Assembly: GCF_001447195.1 (NCBI RefSeq)
Contig: NZ_LFRI01000103.1
Span: 1-64,000, forward strand
Source of the DNA: Aquabacterium parvum
Lineage (GTDB): Bacteria; Pseudomonadota; Gammaproteobacteria; Burkholderiales; Burkholderiaceae_C
Length of the DNA stretch: 64,000 nt
Direction: 5' to 3'
This document shows positions 38,882-49,186 of the stretch, piece by piece. Both the position numbers and the translations under genes were made by a program. Below the pieces are notes generated by a model that searched no databases, was not told where the DNA came from, and saw only the letters and a program-made list of their open reading frames with translations. Within the stretch, counting starts at the first letter, position 1. The number at the start of each line of letters is the position of its first letter.

Positions 38882-39603
38882 GGGGTCGGCACTTGTGCGG
38901 GCAGCTCGATTTGGGCTCGTCGGTAGTCATCCGGCACCCCGATGTCGATGAAGTAGCCATCCGAGCGGTGGGCGAAAGGTCGCAGATCAGGCAGGTGCTT
39001 GGCCACGAAATCCGTCTCGAATGAGAACGCCTCCGGCAGGTCAAAGGACGAGAACAGGTCCCGACGCAGCGCGTACACGCCGGCGTTGATCAAACCTGGC
39101 CCCGATCCACTCTTCTCGCCAAACACCACGATGCGCTGGTCCTGCACGACGCAGCGCCCGTAACGGGCGGCATCGTCCACCCACCGGGTGACCATGGCCA
39201 CGGGCGCACCGGCTTGTTCAGCCTGGCTCAGGAACTCGCCGTAGGGCATGTCCAGCCAGGTGTCGCCGTTGATGACGAGCACCCATTCGGTCCGGGCCGC
39301 AGACAGCGCCTTGCGGATGCCACCGCCTGTTCCCAGGGGGGTGTCTTCTCGCACGCAGGTGATGTCCAGGCCAGCGAAGCCAGCGCCGTACCGCTCTTCG
39401 ATCAGGTGCGCCATGTGCCCCACGGACAGGATCACGCGGGATGCCCCTTGCAGCGCCAGGCGTTGCAGCAGGTGGTCGAGGAAGGGGCGCCCCGCAACGG
39501 GCGCCATGGGCTTGGGAACGTCGGCTACCACTTCGCGCAGGCGGGTGCCAAAGCCCCCGGCCAGCACGATGACGTCGTGGGCCAATGCCTGCGACATGGT
39601 CAT
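38878..39603 (-). CDS. hddC: D-glycero-alpha-D-manno-heptose 1-phosphate guanylyltransferase
   Basis: A 241-residue nucleotidyltransferase opening VIVLAGGFGTRL with the KPMAPVAGRPFL lysine motif and INGDTWLDM metal aspartate. The company of hddA, gmhA and gmhB points to GDP-activation of heptose rather than ADP-activation for lipopolysaccharide core. The ATG at 39603 shares one base with the gmhA stop; an ATG two codons later is possible. An HldE C-terminal-like or glucose-1-phosphate enzyme is a less likely alternative. Confidence 0.85.
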   Translation of the reverse strand: MTMSQALAHDVIVLAGGFGTRLREVVADVPKPMAPVAGRPFLDHLLQRLALQGASRVILSVGHMAHLIEERYGAGFAGLDITCVREDTPLGTGGGIRKALSAARTEWVLVINGDTWLDMPYGEFLSQAEQAGAPVAMVTRWVDDAARYGRCVVQDQRIVVFGEKSGSGPGLINAGVYALRRDLFSSFDLPEAFSFETDFVAKHLPDLRPFAHRSDGYFIDIGVPDDYRRAQIELPAQVPTP

Positions 39604-40199
39604 CACTCGGCCTTCGGGTGGACGATCGCTTCGACCAGGCCGCACAGGACGTGTCCAAGCAGGATGTGGGATTCCTGGATGCGTGGCGTGGAGGTGGAGG
39701 GCACACGCAGGCAGATGTCGACCGCGTCGCGCATCTTGCCGCCGGTGGCACCTGTCAGCGCCACGGTGCGGATGCCCATGCGGCGAGCCTCTTCGAAGGC
39801 CAGCAGCACATTGGGCGAATTGCCCGAGGTGGACATCCCCACGAGGACGTCGCCGGGCCGACCGCAGGCCTGAACCTGGCGGGAGAACAGGTGCTGGTAG
39901 CCGTAGTCGTTGCCGATGGCCGTCAGGATGGAGGTGTCCACCGTCAGGGCGAAAGCGCCGATGCCGGGGCGGTCGTAGTTGAAGCGGCTGACGAACTCGC
40001 CCGCCATGTGCTGGGCGTCGGCTGCGCTGCCGCCGTTGCCCATGAACATGACCTTGTTGCCCGCCTGGCATGCCTCGGCGCACCACACGGATGCTTGCTG
40101 GAGCAGCTCGATGAGCTGCTCATCGCGCACCACGGCTTGTTTGACTTCCAGCGATTCTTGCAGCCACGACTGCACCAAATTCTTCAACCCAGCGTCCAC
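39603..40199 (-). CDS. gmhA: Sedoheptulose 7-phosphate isomerase (phosphoheptose isomerase)
   Basis: A 198-residue SIS-domain isomerase, the first step of heptose synthesis, converting sedoheptulose 7-phosphate to D-glycero-D-manno-heptose 7-phosphate. Signatures: [31 protein letters not shown] and [18 protein letters not shown]. Length is normal. It overlaps hddA by 16 bases and hddC by one, so tight co-expression is expected. Confidence 0.95.
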   Translation of the reverse strand: MDAGLKNLVQSWLQESLEVKQAVVRDEQLIELLQQASVWCAEACQAGNKVMFMGNGGSAADAQHMAGEFVSRFNYDRPGIGAFALTVDTSILTAIGNDYGYQHLFSRQVQACGRPGDVLVGMSTSGNSPNVLLAFEEARRMGIRTVALTGATGGKMRDAVDICLRVPSTSTPRIQESHILLGHVLCGLVEAIVHPKAE

Positions 40200-41218
40200 G
40201 ATTGAGCCCCCACAGGAGTGAAATGAAAGTTCATGACCTGACCCTCGAACTGGGCCAGGCGTTGGATCAGTTGCATGCGGTGTTCAGGCGGCACGAAGAA
40301 CATCATGAAACCACCACCGCCTGCGCCGGAGATCTTGCCCGACAGGGCGCCAGCAGCGAGGGCCGCGTCGTACACGCCATCGATCATCGCGTTGCTGATG
40401 CCTTGGGCCATCTGCTTTTTGGCCACCCACGAGCGGCCCAGGATTTGGGCGTAACCACTCAGGTCCCCGCGCAGGATGGCTTCCTTCATGGACACCGCGT
40501 CATGCTTGAGCGCGTGCATGGCTTCGATCGAACGCACGTCCGCGCGCTCCGTGTTGTCGATCTGCTTTTGAATGATGGCGGCCGATTCGCGAGACTGCCC
40601 CGTGTAGTACAGGACGGTGGAAGCTTCGAGCTCGTTGACCACCCATTCCTTGATGCGCAGCGGGTTCACCAGCACGCGGCCTTCGGCGCCGAATTCGATG
40701 AAGTTGAAGCCACCGAACGCCGCAGCGTACTGGTCCTGCTTGCCGCCAGACATCTTCAGGTCTTCGCGTTCGATCTCGAAAGCCAGCCGAGCGAGTTCGT
40801 ACTCACCCAGGCCCAGGTTGAGCCATTCGGCATAAGCCTGCAAGATGGCCACCACCATGGTCGAAGAGGTGCCCAGGCCTGAGCCAGCAGGGGCGTCGGC
40901 GAAGGTGGTCAGGGTGCAGGACAAAGGCTTGCCGCCGTTGAACTGCCGAACCACCCTGCGATGGATGCCGCGGTGCAGGCGCAACGGGTCGGCGTCGGGC
41001 ATGTCGGTCTCGGCGTCCAGCAAGACCTCTTCCAGGCGATCGGTGGCCCGAAAGCACACCTGTCCATCGTCGCGGGGTTCGATGATGGCTTGTGCGTAGA
41101 GGTCGATGGTGGCGTTGAGCACGCAGCCACCATGCACGTCGCTGTAGGGGCTGACGTCGGTGCCGCCGCCCGCCAGGCCGAGGCGCAAAGGTGCGCGAGC
41201 ACGGAATACTTTGGGCAT
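40184..41218 (-). CDS. hddA: D-glycero-alpha-D-manno-heptose 7-phosphate kinase
   Basis: A 344-residue GHMP kinase. It opens [20 protein letters not shown], has the glycine-rich nucleotide loop [12 protein letters not shown] near residues 100-111 and the third motif [12 protein letters not shown]. HddA phosphorylates heptose 7-phosphate at C1, the step that commits to the GDP-heptose branch. AGGA lies 9 bases before the ATG. The next gene upstream, an acyltransferase, ends 13 bases away. Confidence 0.9.
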   Translation of the reverse strand: MPKVFRARAPLRLGLAGGGTDVSPYSDVHGGCVLNATIDLYAQAIIEPRDDGQVCFRATDRLEEVLLDAETDMPDADPLRLHRGIHRRVVRQFNGGKPLSCTLTTFADAPAGSGLGTSSTMVVAILQAYAEWLNLGLGEYELARLAFEIEREDLKMSGGKQDQYAAAFGGFNFIEFGAEGRVLVNPLRIKEWVVNELEASTVLYYTGQSRESAAIIQKQIDNTERADVRSIEAMHALKHDAVSMKEAILRGDLSGYAQILGRSWVAKKQMAQGISNAMIDGVYDAALAAGALSGKISGAGGGGFMMFFVPPEHRMQLIQRLAQFEGQVMNFHFTPVGAQSWTLG

Positions 41219-41231
41219 GCTGTTTTTCCTG

Positions 41232-43352
41232 TCAGTGATGTGTGGATGGGGCGGCTTCCACGTCGGGTTTGCCGTCCGATGGCTGCGTTGTGGAGCTGGC
41301 CTGAATCGTTTGTTCGAAGCCGGGGTAGAGCACTTCGTTGGCGTGACCGCTGAGGTGGTCGCCATCAAAGAACAAGGGGCGCCCATTGACCTGAACTTCG
41401 CAGGTGGTTGCAGGGCAAAGTGTGGGCAGGGGATCCCAGACGCGCACGCGCCCTGGTGCGCTCGTGCGCGCCAGCTCGTCCAGGGCCTGCATGACGGGCG
41501 ATCTCAGGCGCTCCATGAAGGCGCGATCTGTGGTCATGCCTTGTGCGCAAATCGGATTGTGCTTGTTGAACCAGTCCGAGCAACGGAATGGCGGCGATGG
41601 GAACAAAGGTGTCGGGGCGGCGAAGACCACGTTGGCGCCCTTGGCCAGGATCTTCCGGATGGCCGTTTGGGCTTCATCCAGGGCGATGCGACGCTCGCTC
41701 GAGGCCTGTGGCCCGGAGATGAACGCTTCGATTTCGGCGGCCGGCTTGAGCCCGTTCTGATCACCCAGCTTGATGAGCCGCAATGAAGGCAGGAACACCA
41801 GGTCTCCCGGTTTCATTTCCTGGAGGGCTTCGTCCATGGCGAGCGCCTGAAATTCACGGCAGGCCTGGTTGAAGCTGCTTTGGGCCTTGATCAGGCTCAG
41901 CGTCGGGCACCCTTGGTAGAAGTACAGGGTGACCTGGATGCCGTGCTCCTTGGCCAGCCGGCTCAACATGGTTTCGTAGACGCGGGCATGGGAGTCCCCC
42001 AGCACAAACAGGCGCTGGCCGTTGTGCTGTGACGGGCAACCTTGCGCAAGAAAGTCTGTGCGCGAGCCGCTGAGTTTGCCGATGGAAGACCTGCTGACCC
42101 GGCAACCAGACACGTCATCGTTGTTGGCGTACCAGGCATCGGGGTACCAGTCTTTGGCGTCTCGCGTGACGCTGAGCGAGAGCAGCGGGTCCTGGATTTT
42201 GTAGACGCCTTTGGCGAACACGATGCCCAGCAGCACGACGATCAGACCCGCCACGATGATCTGGTACCTGGGCAGGCCAGGCAGGGCGGGGTGACGGCGC
42301 AGGGGGTTCTCGACGAATCGATAGGACAGCCAGCTCAGGCCGACGGTGGCACTCAACGCCAGGGCGCGTTGCACCGGTGTTTCCAGCCCGACGGTCCAGC
42401 GGAAGGCCACGTAGACAGGCCAATGCCACAGGTAGAGCGAGTACGAGAGCTTGCCAACGGTGACGAAGGCGCCGTGGCGAAGGATGTCCATCCAGGTCTG
42501 CGCCTTGCTCGCTGGCGAGACGATGGCATCGATGAGGAGCGCGGTGCCCCCGACCGTGAGCATGGCCCATGGGAAAGGGAAGTGGGCCTTGTCCGAGAGG
42601 ACCAGACCCAGGGCCAGCAACAGCAAGGCCACGGTGGCCTGGAGCGCTGACCAACGAGGGTGGTTGCACAGGTGCAGCCCGTGTCGGTGTGCCTGGAACA
42701 GCAGGACACCGCAACCCAGCTCCCACCAGCGGCTGGCGATCGAGTAGTAGGCCTGTGCGGCACCGCTGCCGCTCACCCAGGCCGAGTAGGCCAGCGACAG
42801 CAGCGACATCGCCAGCACACAAAAAACCAGCGCCCTCTGACGGGTCTCGGGGCGTTGCAGGCGCAGGAAGACGCAGTACAGCGCCGGCAAGATCAGGTAG
42901 AACTGTTCTTCGACACCCAGCGACCAGGTGTGCGCCGCCGGGTTGAACTCGATGCGCTGTGAGAAGTACTCATCGCCCGACAGCATCAGCGCGTAGTTGC
43001 TCAGGCCCGCAAAGGCCCAGGTCAACGTGGATTGATTGCTGTTGCTGAGCCAGCTTTTGGGGATGATCATCCCGGCCATCAGCGCGGTGACGCCCAAACA
43101 CACCACGAGGGCGGGCAGGATCCGGATGATGCGTCGCGCGTAGAAGGTCGACAGGAACCTCGATGGCTTGAGCGACTCGAGATCGGTCATGGACGCGCTG
43201 ACCACGTACCCGGAGATCACGAAGAAGACATCCACGCCTGAGAACCCACCAGGCAACCAGCTGGGGTCCATGTGAAAGGCGAGGACGGCGACGACTGCCA
43301 GCGCCCTGAGCGCGTCAATCTGCGGGATGTGTGGTCGCTTCAGCTCGGACAT
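41232..43352 (-). CDS. Acyltransferase-3 / SGNH O-acetyltransferase (OafA-like), second copy
   Basis: A 706-residue membrane protein with the same order as the copy at 32963-34885: acyltransferase-3 domain ([47 protein letters not shown]) to about residue 385, then a periplasmic SGNH domain with GDSH at 452-455 and a C-terminal [10 protein letters not shown]. It should O-acetylate (or otherwise acylate) a sugar of the repeat unit. It reads into hddA, 13 bases downstream. The two copies are only distantly similar outside the motifs, suggesting different acceptor sites. Confidence 0.92.
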   Translation of the reverse strand: MSELKRPHIPQIDALRALAVVAVLAFHMDPSWLPGGFSGVDVFFVISGYVVSASMTDLESLKPSRFLSTFYARRIIRILPALVVCLGVTALMAGMIIPKSWLSNSNQSTLTWAFAGLSNYALMLSGDEYFSQRIEFNPAAHTWSLGVEEQFYLILPALYCVFLRLQRPETRQRALVFCVLAMSLLSLAYSAWVSGSGAAQAYYSIASRWWELGCGVLLFQAHRHGLHLCNHPRWSALQATVALLLLALGLVLSDKAHFPFPWAMLTVGGTALLIDAIVSPASKAQTWMDILRHGAFVTVGKLSYSLYLWHWPVYVAFRWTVGLETPVQRALALSATVGLSWLSYRFVENPLRRHPALPGLPRYQIIVAGLIVVLLGIVFAKGVYKIQDPLLSLSVTRDAKDWYPDAWYANNDDVSGCRVSRSSIGKLSGSRTDFLAQGCPSQHNGQRLFVLGDSHARVYETMLSRLAKEHGIQVTLYFYQGCPTLSLIKAQSSFNQACREFQALAMDEALQEMKPGDLVFLPSLRLIKLGDQNGLKPAAEIEAFISGPQASSERRIALDEAQTAIRKILAKGANVVFAAPTPLFPSPPFRCSDWFNKHNPICAQGMTTDRAFMERLRSPVMQALDELARTSAPGRVRVWDPLPTLCPATTCEVQVNGRPLFFDGDHLSGHANEVLYPGFEQTIQASSTTQPSDGKPDVEAAPSTHH

Positions 43353-43418
43353 GGACAGGCGTGATGGGCGGGTGAATGGGTGGCAAAACGTGAGGTGGCA
43401 GCGCGGGCTGCAAAGGTG

Positions 43419-44573
43419 TCAGCGCCGATGTCGAGCAACGATGTCCATGACACCACGGGCCATGGCCTCGACGGTGAAATGTTCGAGAAAGGTCGCGTGA
43501 GCCTTTTTCCCCATCTCTGCGCTGGCGTGCGCTGGCATCTCCAGCCAGCGTTTGAGCGTGCCGGTTGTGCCTGCCAGCGTGTCATCGCCCACGATGCCGC
43601 CGCCGCCCGCTTCGATTTCCCGCCAGATGTTGACCTTGTTGGAGATCAGCACAGGTTTGCCGCAACCCATGGCCTCGGCCACGGCGATGCCGAAATTCTC
43701 CTGATGCGAGGGCAGGGCGAAAGCGTCTGCTGCGTGGAATGCCCCCCACTTGTCGTCGCCCGAGAGCATGCCGAGCCACTGCACGCGCTCGGCCATGCCG
43801 CTGTCCTGGGCCATCTTGAGCAAAGGCTGGCACAGGCCCTCGTCGTCAGGACCGACCAGGACCAGGTCGACATCGGGGTGCTGCCGCGCCAGCCCAAGGA
43901 AGGCCTCCACGAGCAGGTCGGGGCCCTTTTTCTCGTGCATGCGCCCCAGGAACAGCACGATGCGCCGGTCTCTGTATTGCGGAAAGCGTGTCAGGAAGCG
44001 CTCGCGCAATGCCTCGCCGTCCTGAGGGGGCAGGCGGGTGCCGAAGGCGCTGACTTCCTGCGTGCAGCGGTACAACCAGAACGATTCATGCGAGAGGATG
44101 CGTTCTTCTTCACACGTGAAGATCACGGCAGCGGCGTCGCGCAGGACCCGGTACTCCGCCCAGGGCCAGTACAGCCATTTCTTGAGGTGCTTGAGCGGGT
44201 AGTGCCGCTTGAACCACGGGTCCAGCATGCCGTGGCTGAAGACGAAGTAGGGTGTCTTCGATCCGCGCAGGGCACGCCAGGTGCCAAAGCCGTTGTACTG
44301 CCACAGCCCGTCGACGATCACTGCGTCGTAGTGGGGGGCGTGCTCGCGCAGCCAAGGCACGAGCCTGGGCGAGTAGCGGTAGTGTCCTTTGGCGGGGCCC
44401 AGTGCATGCACGGGCAGGGGAAACGACGCCAGCCAATCGGAGCCTGCCTCGTCCAGGCACGCGACCTCGACGGTGTGACCCCAGGACCTGAGCATGGCCC
44501 CCATTTGTCTGACCCCTTCCACCGGCCCGCCGGTGCGGGGGTCGACGGACGGCAGGACATGCAGCAATTTCAT
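43419..44573 (-). CDS. Glycosyltransferase family 4
   Basis: A 384-residue GT-B retaining transferase. The opening MKLLHVLPSVDPRTGGPVEGVR is typical, and the C-terminal donor site shows RIVLFLGRMHEKKG, VLVGPDD, and the EX7E-type PSHQENFGIAVAEAMGCGKPVL. It ends the long run of closely spaced genes that begins at xrtB; the next gene to the left starts 66 bases away. Donor and acceptor cannot be read from the sequence. Confidence 0.92.
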   Translation of the reverse strand: MKLLHVLPSVDPRTGGPVEGVRQMGAMLRSWGHTVEVACLDEAGSDWLASFPLPVHALGPAKGHYRYSPRLVPWLREHAPHYDAVIVDGLWQYNGFGTWRALRGSKTPYFVFSHGMLDPWFKRHYPLKHLKKWLYWPWAEYRVLRDAAAVIFTCEEERILSHESFWLYRCTQEVSAFGTRLPPQDGEALRERFLTRFPQYRDRRIVLFLGRMHEKKGPDLLVEAFLGLARQHPDVDLVLVGPDDEGLCQPLLKMAQDSGMAERVQWLGMLSGDDKWGAFHAADAFALPSHQENFGIAVAEAMGCGKPVLISNKVNIWREIEAGGGGIVGDDTLAGTTGTLKRWLEMPAHASAEMGKKAHATFLEHFTVEAMARGVMDIVARHRR

Positions 44574-44579
44574 GTTGAC

Positions 44580-45161
44580 TTACTTCAGGGGGGCTTGGCC
44601 ACCCACTCGGGGTTTGACGGGGCGGCAGGGCGAGCCAACGCAGAGCATGCGCGGTGGCATGTCGCCAAACACCGAGCTGCGCGCGCCGATGACTGCACCC
44701 TCTCCGATGGTCACGCCGGGGGCGATGAACACGTCCGCCGCGACCCAGGCTTGTGAGCCGATGGTGATGGGCCGACCCCGGATGGGGAAGTCGACCTGCT
44801 CGTGATCGTGGTCGCCCGCACACAGGTGACTGCGTTGCGAGACCACGGCGTGATCGCCGATGACGATGGGCCCGAGGCTGTAGAGGATGGCGTCGTCGCC
44901 GACCCAGGCCCGTTCACCGATGGTGACTTTCCAGGGGTAGGTGACGGTGACGGTGGGGCGGATCACCGTGTGTGGCCCCACCTTGGCGCCAAAGGCCCTG
45001 AGCAGCATCGCCCTGAAACCGTAGGCGAACTGCGGCGACCAGCGAAACAGCGTGGCTTGCACGAGCCACCACAGCTGCACGTACCAGCCAGGGCGGCCCC
45101 GAAACCCTGGCGGCAGCTTGAAGCGCGCCAGGTCCTGGACATCAAGGTTGTTCGAGCGCAT
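44580..45161 (-). CDS. Left-handed beta-helix acetyltransferase (WcaF-like)
   Basis: A 193-residue hexapeptide-repeat acyltransferase of the colanic-acid WcaF group. After an N-terminal segment (FRGRPGWYVQLWWLVQATLF) come left-handed beta-helix turns with the acetyl-CoA histidine region HLCAGDHDHE and IGEGAVIGARSSV. It probably acetylates a sugar-nucleotide or lipid-linked intermediate inside the cell, complementing the two membrane acyltransferases. The start at 45161 overlaps the next glycosyltransferase gene by 20 bases. Confidence 0.85.
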   Translation of the reverse strand: MRSNNLDVQDLARFKLPPGFRGRPGWYVQLWWLVQATLFRWSPQFAYGFRAMLLRAFGAKVGPHTVIRPTVTVTYPWKVTIGERAWVGDDAILYSLGPIVIGDHAVVSQRSHLCAGDHDHEQVDFPIRGRPITIGSQAWVAADVFIAPGVTIGEGAVIGARSSVFGDMPPRMLCVGSPCRPVKPRVGGQAPLK

Positions 45162-46299
45162 GCAGGGCCTGGTTGAATCGTTCGAAGACGGCGGTCTCGC
45201 CGTAGCGTTGGCAAACCGCATGACGCAGGGCGGATAGCTCGGCGTGGCGGCGCGCGTAGAGCGCCGGTGCGCGCTGCATGGCGTGAACCAACTCGTTGAC
45301 GGAGCCGTCGAAGGTTTCGATGTGGCCGGCCAGGTCGAGGTCGATCGCTGGCAATGGCGTGGTGATCAGCAGGGCGCCGCTGGCCAGCGCTTCGCAAACC
45401 TTGAAGGGGAACACGCCGTTGTCCATCTCGGTGATGGCGGCGTGTGGGTTGACGATGGCATCGCAACCCGACATCAAGCGGATGACATCTCGGTGTGCGA
45501 CCGCGCCGTGGAACTCGATCGCATCCGGGTGACGCTCGGCGACCTCGCGAAGCCGATCGGTCAGGCTGCCGACACCGGTGACGACAAGCTTCCAGCGCTC
45601 AGGCATGCGGGGCACCAGCTCCAGCAGGGTCTGAGCGCCCTTGTCCACTTCCAGTCCACCGAAGTAGCCGAGTCGATGGGTGGCACTGGAGAACCGTTGT
45701 CGGTCTGGCAAGGTGGCGATGGCATCTTGCAGGACCGAGGGAAGCAAGAAACTTTGCCGCACGCGCGACGCGTACTGCTGCATGAGGTCCGCGTTGACGA
45801 ACGTCACCATGTCTGCGCGAGGCAGCAGGCGCTGGAAGTACCACTGATCCAGGTGCGGCTTGGGATTGAGTCCGCGATGGCGAGCCAGTGGCAGGTCTTC
45901 GAGTTCCAGGATCAAGCGCGCGCCTGTGCGCGCCTGCAGCGCCATGCCCCAGCGTGCCTCGAAGGCGTAGGAGTTGTACAGCCAGATCAATTGCGGTTTG
46001 CGACGGGCGAGCTCGTCAATGAGCGAGCCCGCGTGCAGCACATTGAACAGCTTGCCGACCTTGCGATGCGGCAAACATGCCGGGCGCCACAGGGTCACCG
46101 CCGACTCGCCCACCACCGCCGCCTGGCCTTGCACTGGCTGAGCCAGTCGTTGCTCGGGGTGCCCGCTGTCGACGTAGTGCAGCTCGTAGCCCATGCGCTG
46201 CAGCAGCTTGGCCACCAACTCGATTTTTTTGGTGGCGCCGAGGTGCTCCGCCGGGAACCCAGGTGAGTAAGACGCCATCAGGACAGCCACTGGTTTCAT
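45142..46299 (-). CDS. Glycosyltransferase family 4-like
   Basis: A 385-residue GT-B fold protein opening VAVLMASYSPGFPAEHLGATKKIELVA. The donor half has HRLGYFGGLEVDKGAQTLLELV and a C-terminal EMDNGVFPFKVCEALASGALLI, a divergent EX7E motif in which the first glutamate is in TEMDNG. It overlaps the WcaI-like gene by 4 bases. The family is clear, the substrate is not. Confidence 0.85.
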   Translation of the reverse strand: MKPVAVLMASYSPGFPAEHLGATKKIELVAKLLQRMGYELHYVDSGHPEQRLAQPVQGQAAVVGESAVTLWRPACLPHRKVGKLFNVLHAGSLIDELARRKPQLIWLYNSYAFEARWGMALQARTGARLILELEDLPLARHRGLNPKPHLDQWYFQRLLPRADMVTFVNADLMQQYASRVRQSFLLPSVLQDAIATLPDRQRFSSATHRLGYFGGLEVDKGAQTLLELVPRMPERWKLVVTGVGSLTDRLREVAERHPDAIEFHGAVAHRDVIRLMSGCDAIVNPHAAITEMDNGVFPFKVCEALASGALLITTPLPAIDLDLAGHIETFDGSVNELVHAMQRAPALYARRHAELSALRHAVCQRYGETAVFERFNQALHALEQP

Positions 46300-47666
46300 G
46301 TGGTGACCTCTGCGGGTTGCGACTTGATCAGTGCGTGCACGGCTTGTTCGAACTTGCCCAGCACGGCCTCGTGCGACAGGTGCGCGAGTGCATGCTGGCG
46401 GCCCATGGCACCGAGGCGAGCTTGTTCCTGAGGAGAGCTGGCGAGCGCTCGGATGGCGGCAGTCAGCGCCGCTGCGTCACCCGGTTCGACGCGCACGCCG
46501 CATTCCGCCAGGACCTGGCCCAGCTGGGTCTCCAGCGTGGCCGTGCCGATCACGGGCTTGCCGCTGGCGAGCATGCCGGTGAGCTTCGATGGCATCACCA
46601 GGTCGGCTGCATCGGCCCTTTGGGGCAACACATGGATGTCAGCCATGTTGAGCAAGTCATTGAGCAACTCGAGCGGTTGCAAGGGCAGCCAACGCACGTT
46701 CTTCAGGTCGGCCGCGTGGGCCTTGAGCGTGGCTTCGGCGGCACCAGCGCCCACCATGACGAACTGGATCCGGGGCTCTGCCTGCAACGCCCTGGCCGCA
46801 TCCAGGACCACTTCGATCCCCTGCTTTTGCCCCAGGTTGCCGGCGTACAGAACCACGGTGGCACCTTCAGGCAGTCCTGCCAGTTGTCGGCAGGGGTTGA
46901 GCGAGCGCGGGGTGTGCAAAGGGTGGATGGTCGAGACGTCCACCCAGTTGGGGAACTCGACGATCCGACGTGGATCGACGCCTTTTTGCGCCAGGCGTTC
47001 CACCATCTTTTGGGAGATGCTGGAGACGCGGTCAAAGCGGCGCATCAACCAGGACTCGATCCCCAGGGCCAGGCTTTGCAGTGTTTTGCCCCGCCCACCC
47101 AGTCCCATGGCGTGCATGGCGTCCACCTCGAAGTCCTGGACGTGCAGCCACACGGGGGTCCTGGTCAGCTTGCCCACCAGCCATGCGCCCGGGGCACAAG
47201 CCAGCGTGGGCACGACCAGCATGATCACCGATGGCCGTTGCCGCAGGCTCTGCCAAAGCAACGCCGGGAAGCTGGTGATGGCAAAACTGATCAGGTGCAG
47301 CATGCGCGTCTTGCCCGAGACCTTGTGCGGCACCCAAAGCGGGCAGCGCAGCACGCGCAGCTTGTCCTGCGACAGCGCCTGGTCCGTGCTGTAGCGCCAT
47401 CCCACATAGCCCTCGCGGATGGCCCATTCCGGGTAGTAAGGCGGTGCCGTGACGACTTGAACCTGGTGTCCACGAAGGGCCAGCCAGCGCGCCATCTCAC
47501 CCGAGTACTTGCCGATGCCCGTGAGCTCAGGCTCGTAGTTCAGGCCGTACAACAGGACCGAGAAGGCGGGCTGCTCTGTCTCTGTGCCAGGGGGGCTCAC
47601 GCGAGCGCCAGCAACCGATGCGCGATGGCGGTCGTCGGGCGATGGGGGGTGTGATGCGCGGATCAT
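46296..47666 (-). CDS. Glycosyltransferase family 4, WcaI-like
   Basis: A 456-residue transferase resembling colanic-acid WcaI: LLYGLNYEPELTGIGKYSGEMARWL, the APPYYPEWAIREGY phrase, VWLHVQDFEVDAMHAMGL, and a donor site with VVLYAGNLGQKQGIEVVL and LVMPSKLTGMLASGKPVI. WcaI adds a fucose in colanic acid, which would suit the gmd-fcl genes here, but that is inference. About 35 extra residues precede the family's usual start, so a later start is possible. It overlaps the polymerase gene by 4 bases. Confidence 0.88.
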   Translation of the reverse strand: MIRASHPPSPDDRHRASVAGARVSPPGTETEQPAFSVLLYGLNYEPELTGIGKYSGEMARWLALRGHQVQVVTAPPYYPEWAIREGYVGWRYSTDQALSQDKLRVLRCPLWVPHKVSGKTRMLHLISFAITSFPALLWQSLRQRPSVIMLVVPTLACAPGAWLVGKLTRTPVWLHVQDFEVDAMHAMGLGGRGKTLQSLALGIESWLMRRFDRVSSISQKMVERLAQKGVDPRRIVEFPNWVDVSTIHPLHTPRSLNPCRQLAGLPEGATVVLYAGNLGQKQGIEVVLDAARALQAEPRIQFVMVGAGAAEATLKAHAADLKNVRWLPLQPLELLNDLLNMADIHVLPQRADAADLVMPSKLTGMLASGKPVIGTATLETQLGQVLAECGVRVEPGDAAALTAAIRALASSPQEQARLGAMGRQHALAHLSHEAVLGKFEQAVHALIKSQPAEVTT

Positions 47667-49171
47667 GACGAGGAAATCACCGTGTTCGACGACCCGTTGG
47701 CATGTTCATGCCGCAAATCGCTGGCTGGTGTTTTGGCGGGCTTGAGTGTTGCGGAGACGCGCAGGTAGATCAGCAGGGCAAAGCAGACCCAGAACGCTTT
47801 CTGGAACGTTTCCACGATGAGCAGGCTGTGCGCGATGGAGAAAATCAGCAGCACGCCGGTGAGCAGCCCCAACACCTTTTGCAGGAAGTTGCCGTCCTGC
47901 CTGGCGCTGCGCATCACCCATTCGGCGAAGAAGCCCAACAAGAGCATGATGAGGGGCACACCCGTCCAACCCACGTCAAGGGCCAGGTCGCGCAACAGGG
48001 TCGGCCAGACGTTGTCGCCATAGCCCATGACGCGCAGGTAGCGGGTCGCTTCCATGCGGATGTCCTGGATGGTCATCTGATCTCGCACCTTGCCCATGCG
48101 CCGCATGGCGAAGGTCGCAGGCCCGGTGAAGTTGTACTGTCCCCAATACGGGCCGGGGAACTGCCCGTTGGGCATGTCGTAGTAGTAGACCAAGGTGGTC
48201 AAGGGCACCGTGACGTAACTGAAGCTCAGCAGCGCGTACTGCAGTTCTTCGGTGTTGCCGATCAGCTCCTCGACGAGAGGGGTCGGCGATGCCCGGTGGT
48301 ATTGGTAGAGCGACACCATGGGTGGCGTCTCGCCACCACGGTCCTTGATGAAGGCCGTGGCGAAAAACCAGACCAAGGCCGCCGCACCGAAAATCAGCAA
48401 GGTGTAGACCGCGCCCTTGGCCCGACCCAGGCTTCGATCGATGAAGCGAAAGATGGAGCGCTGCGGGTCCATCATCGCGCCCATCACCGCGCCCAGCACA
48501 AGCAGGATGATGCCCAAACGCCCGCCCTGAATCATCAGCGCGTTGAACGCCACCATCAGGATGGACAGCAGCGCACCTGCGATCAGCACGCGGAACTGCC
48601 ATCGCTTGAGGTTGAGCTTGGTTGCCACGCCTGCGGTGATCAGGCAAACGTAGACGGTCGAGGCCGATGCAAGGAACTCAAAGGACGCCAGCGGCCCGCC
48701 TCGCAAGATCATGGCGTTGGCGACCTTTTCGACGCGGATGGTTTCCAGCCCCTCGCCGCTCAGGCGTTGCCACAACCCCACCTTGCTGGTTGCCAGGCCG
48801 TCGTAGATGGCCGAGAAGGTGCCGAACAGGCCGATCAGGCCAATCGCAACCAACATCGGCAAAGTGATCTTCAACTCATCTGCGGCAGCGTCCTTGGGAC
48901 GACTGGCGCGGGGCACCAGCAGCACCCCGATCAGGAAGGCGGTGTGGCAAAGCAGGATGTAGAGGATGTGCCGCGCCTCGACGTGCTCGCGGTTGATGAA
49001 GATCGGCAGCGCGTACGCGATGCTCTGGATCACCCAGGTGCCCGTCAACAGCACGACCGGATCGGTGTACCAGACCACGTTCTGGCGGCTCAGCTTCAGC
49101 ATGCCGCGGCGGATCAACACCAGCGACAACAGCAGCGCCGCCAGCACATACCCCATTTCATTCATAAGCAT
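47663..49171 (-). CDS. Wzy-like O-antigen/exopolysaccharide polymerase
   Basis: A 502-residue inner-membrane protein with about ten hydrophobic helices and a large polar loop (about 280-400, containing DRGGETPPMVSLYQYHRASP and NTEELQYALLSFSYV). This topology, with no other recognised domain and a location among transferases and a flippase, is that of oligosaccharide repeat-unit polymerases of the Wzx/Wzy route. No catalytic motif is conserved enough to be certain. It is the only polymerase candidate in the window. Confidence 0.72.
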   Translation of the reverse strand: MLMNEMGYVLAALLLSLVLIRRGMLKLSRQNVVWYTDPVVLLTGTWVIQSIAYALPIFINREHVEARHILYILLCHTAFLIGVLLVPRASRPKDAAADELKITLPMLVAIGLIGLFGTFSAIYDGLATSKVGLWQRLSGEGLETIRVEKVANAMILRGGPLASFEFLASASTVYVCLITAGVATKLNLKRWQFRVLIAGALLSILMVAFNALMIQGGRLGIILLVLGAVMGAMMDPQRSIFRFIDRSLGRAKGAVYTLLIFGAAALVWFFATAFIKDRGGETPPMVSLYQYHRASPTPLVEELIGNTEELQYALLSFSYVTVPLTTLVYYYDMPNGQFPGPYWGQYNFTGPATFAMRRMGKVRDQMTIQDIRMEATRYLRVMGYGDNVWPTLLRDLALDVGWTGVPLIMLLLGFFAEWVMRSARQDGNFLQKVLGLLTGVLLIFSIAHSLLIVETFQKAFWVCFALLIYLRVSATLKPAKTPASDLRHEHANGSSNTVISSS

Positions 49172-49186
49172 GTCCTCGCGTGTGGC

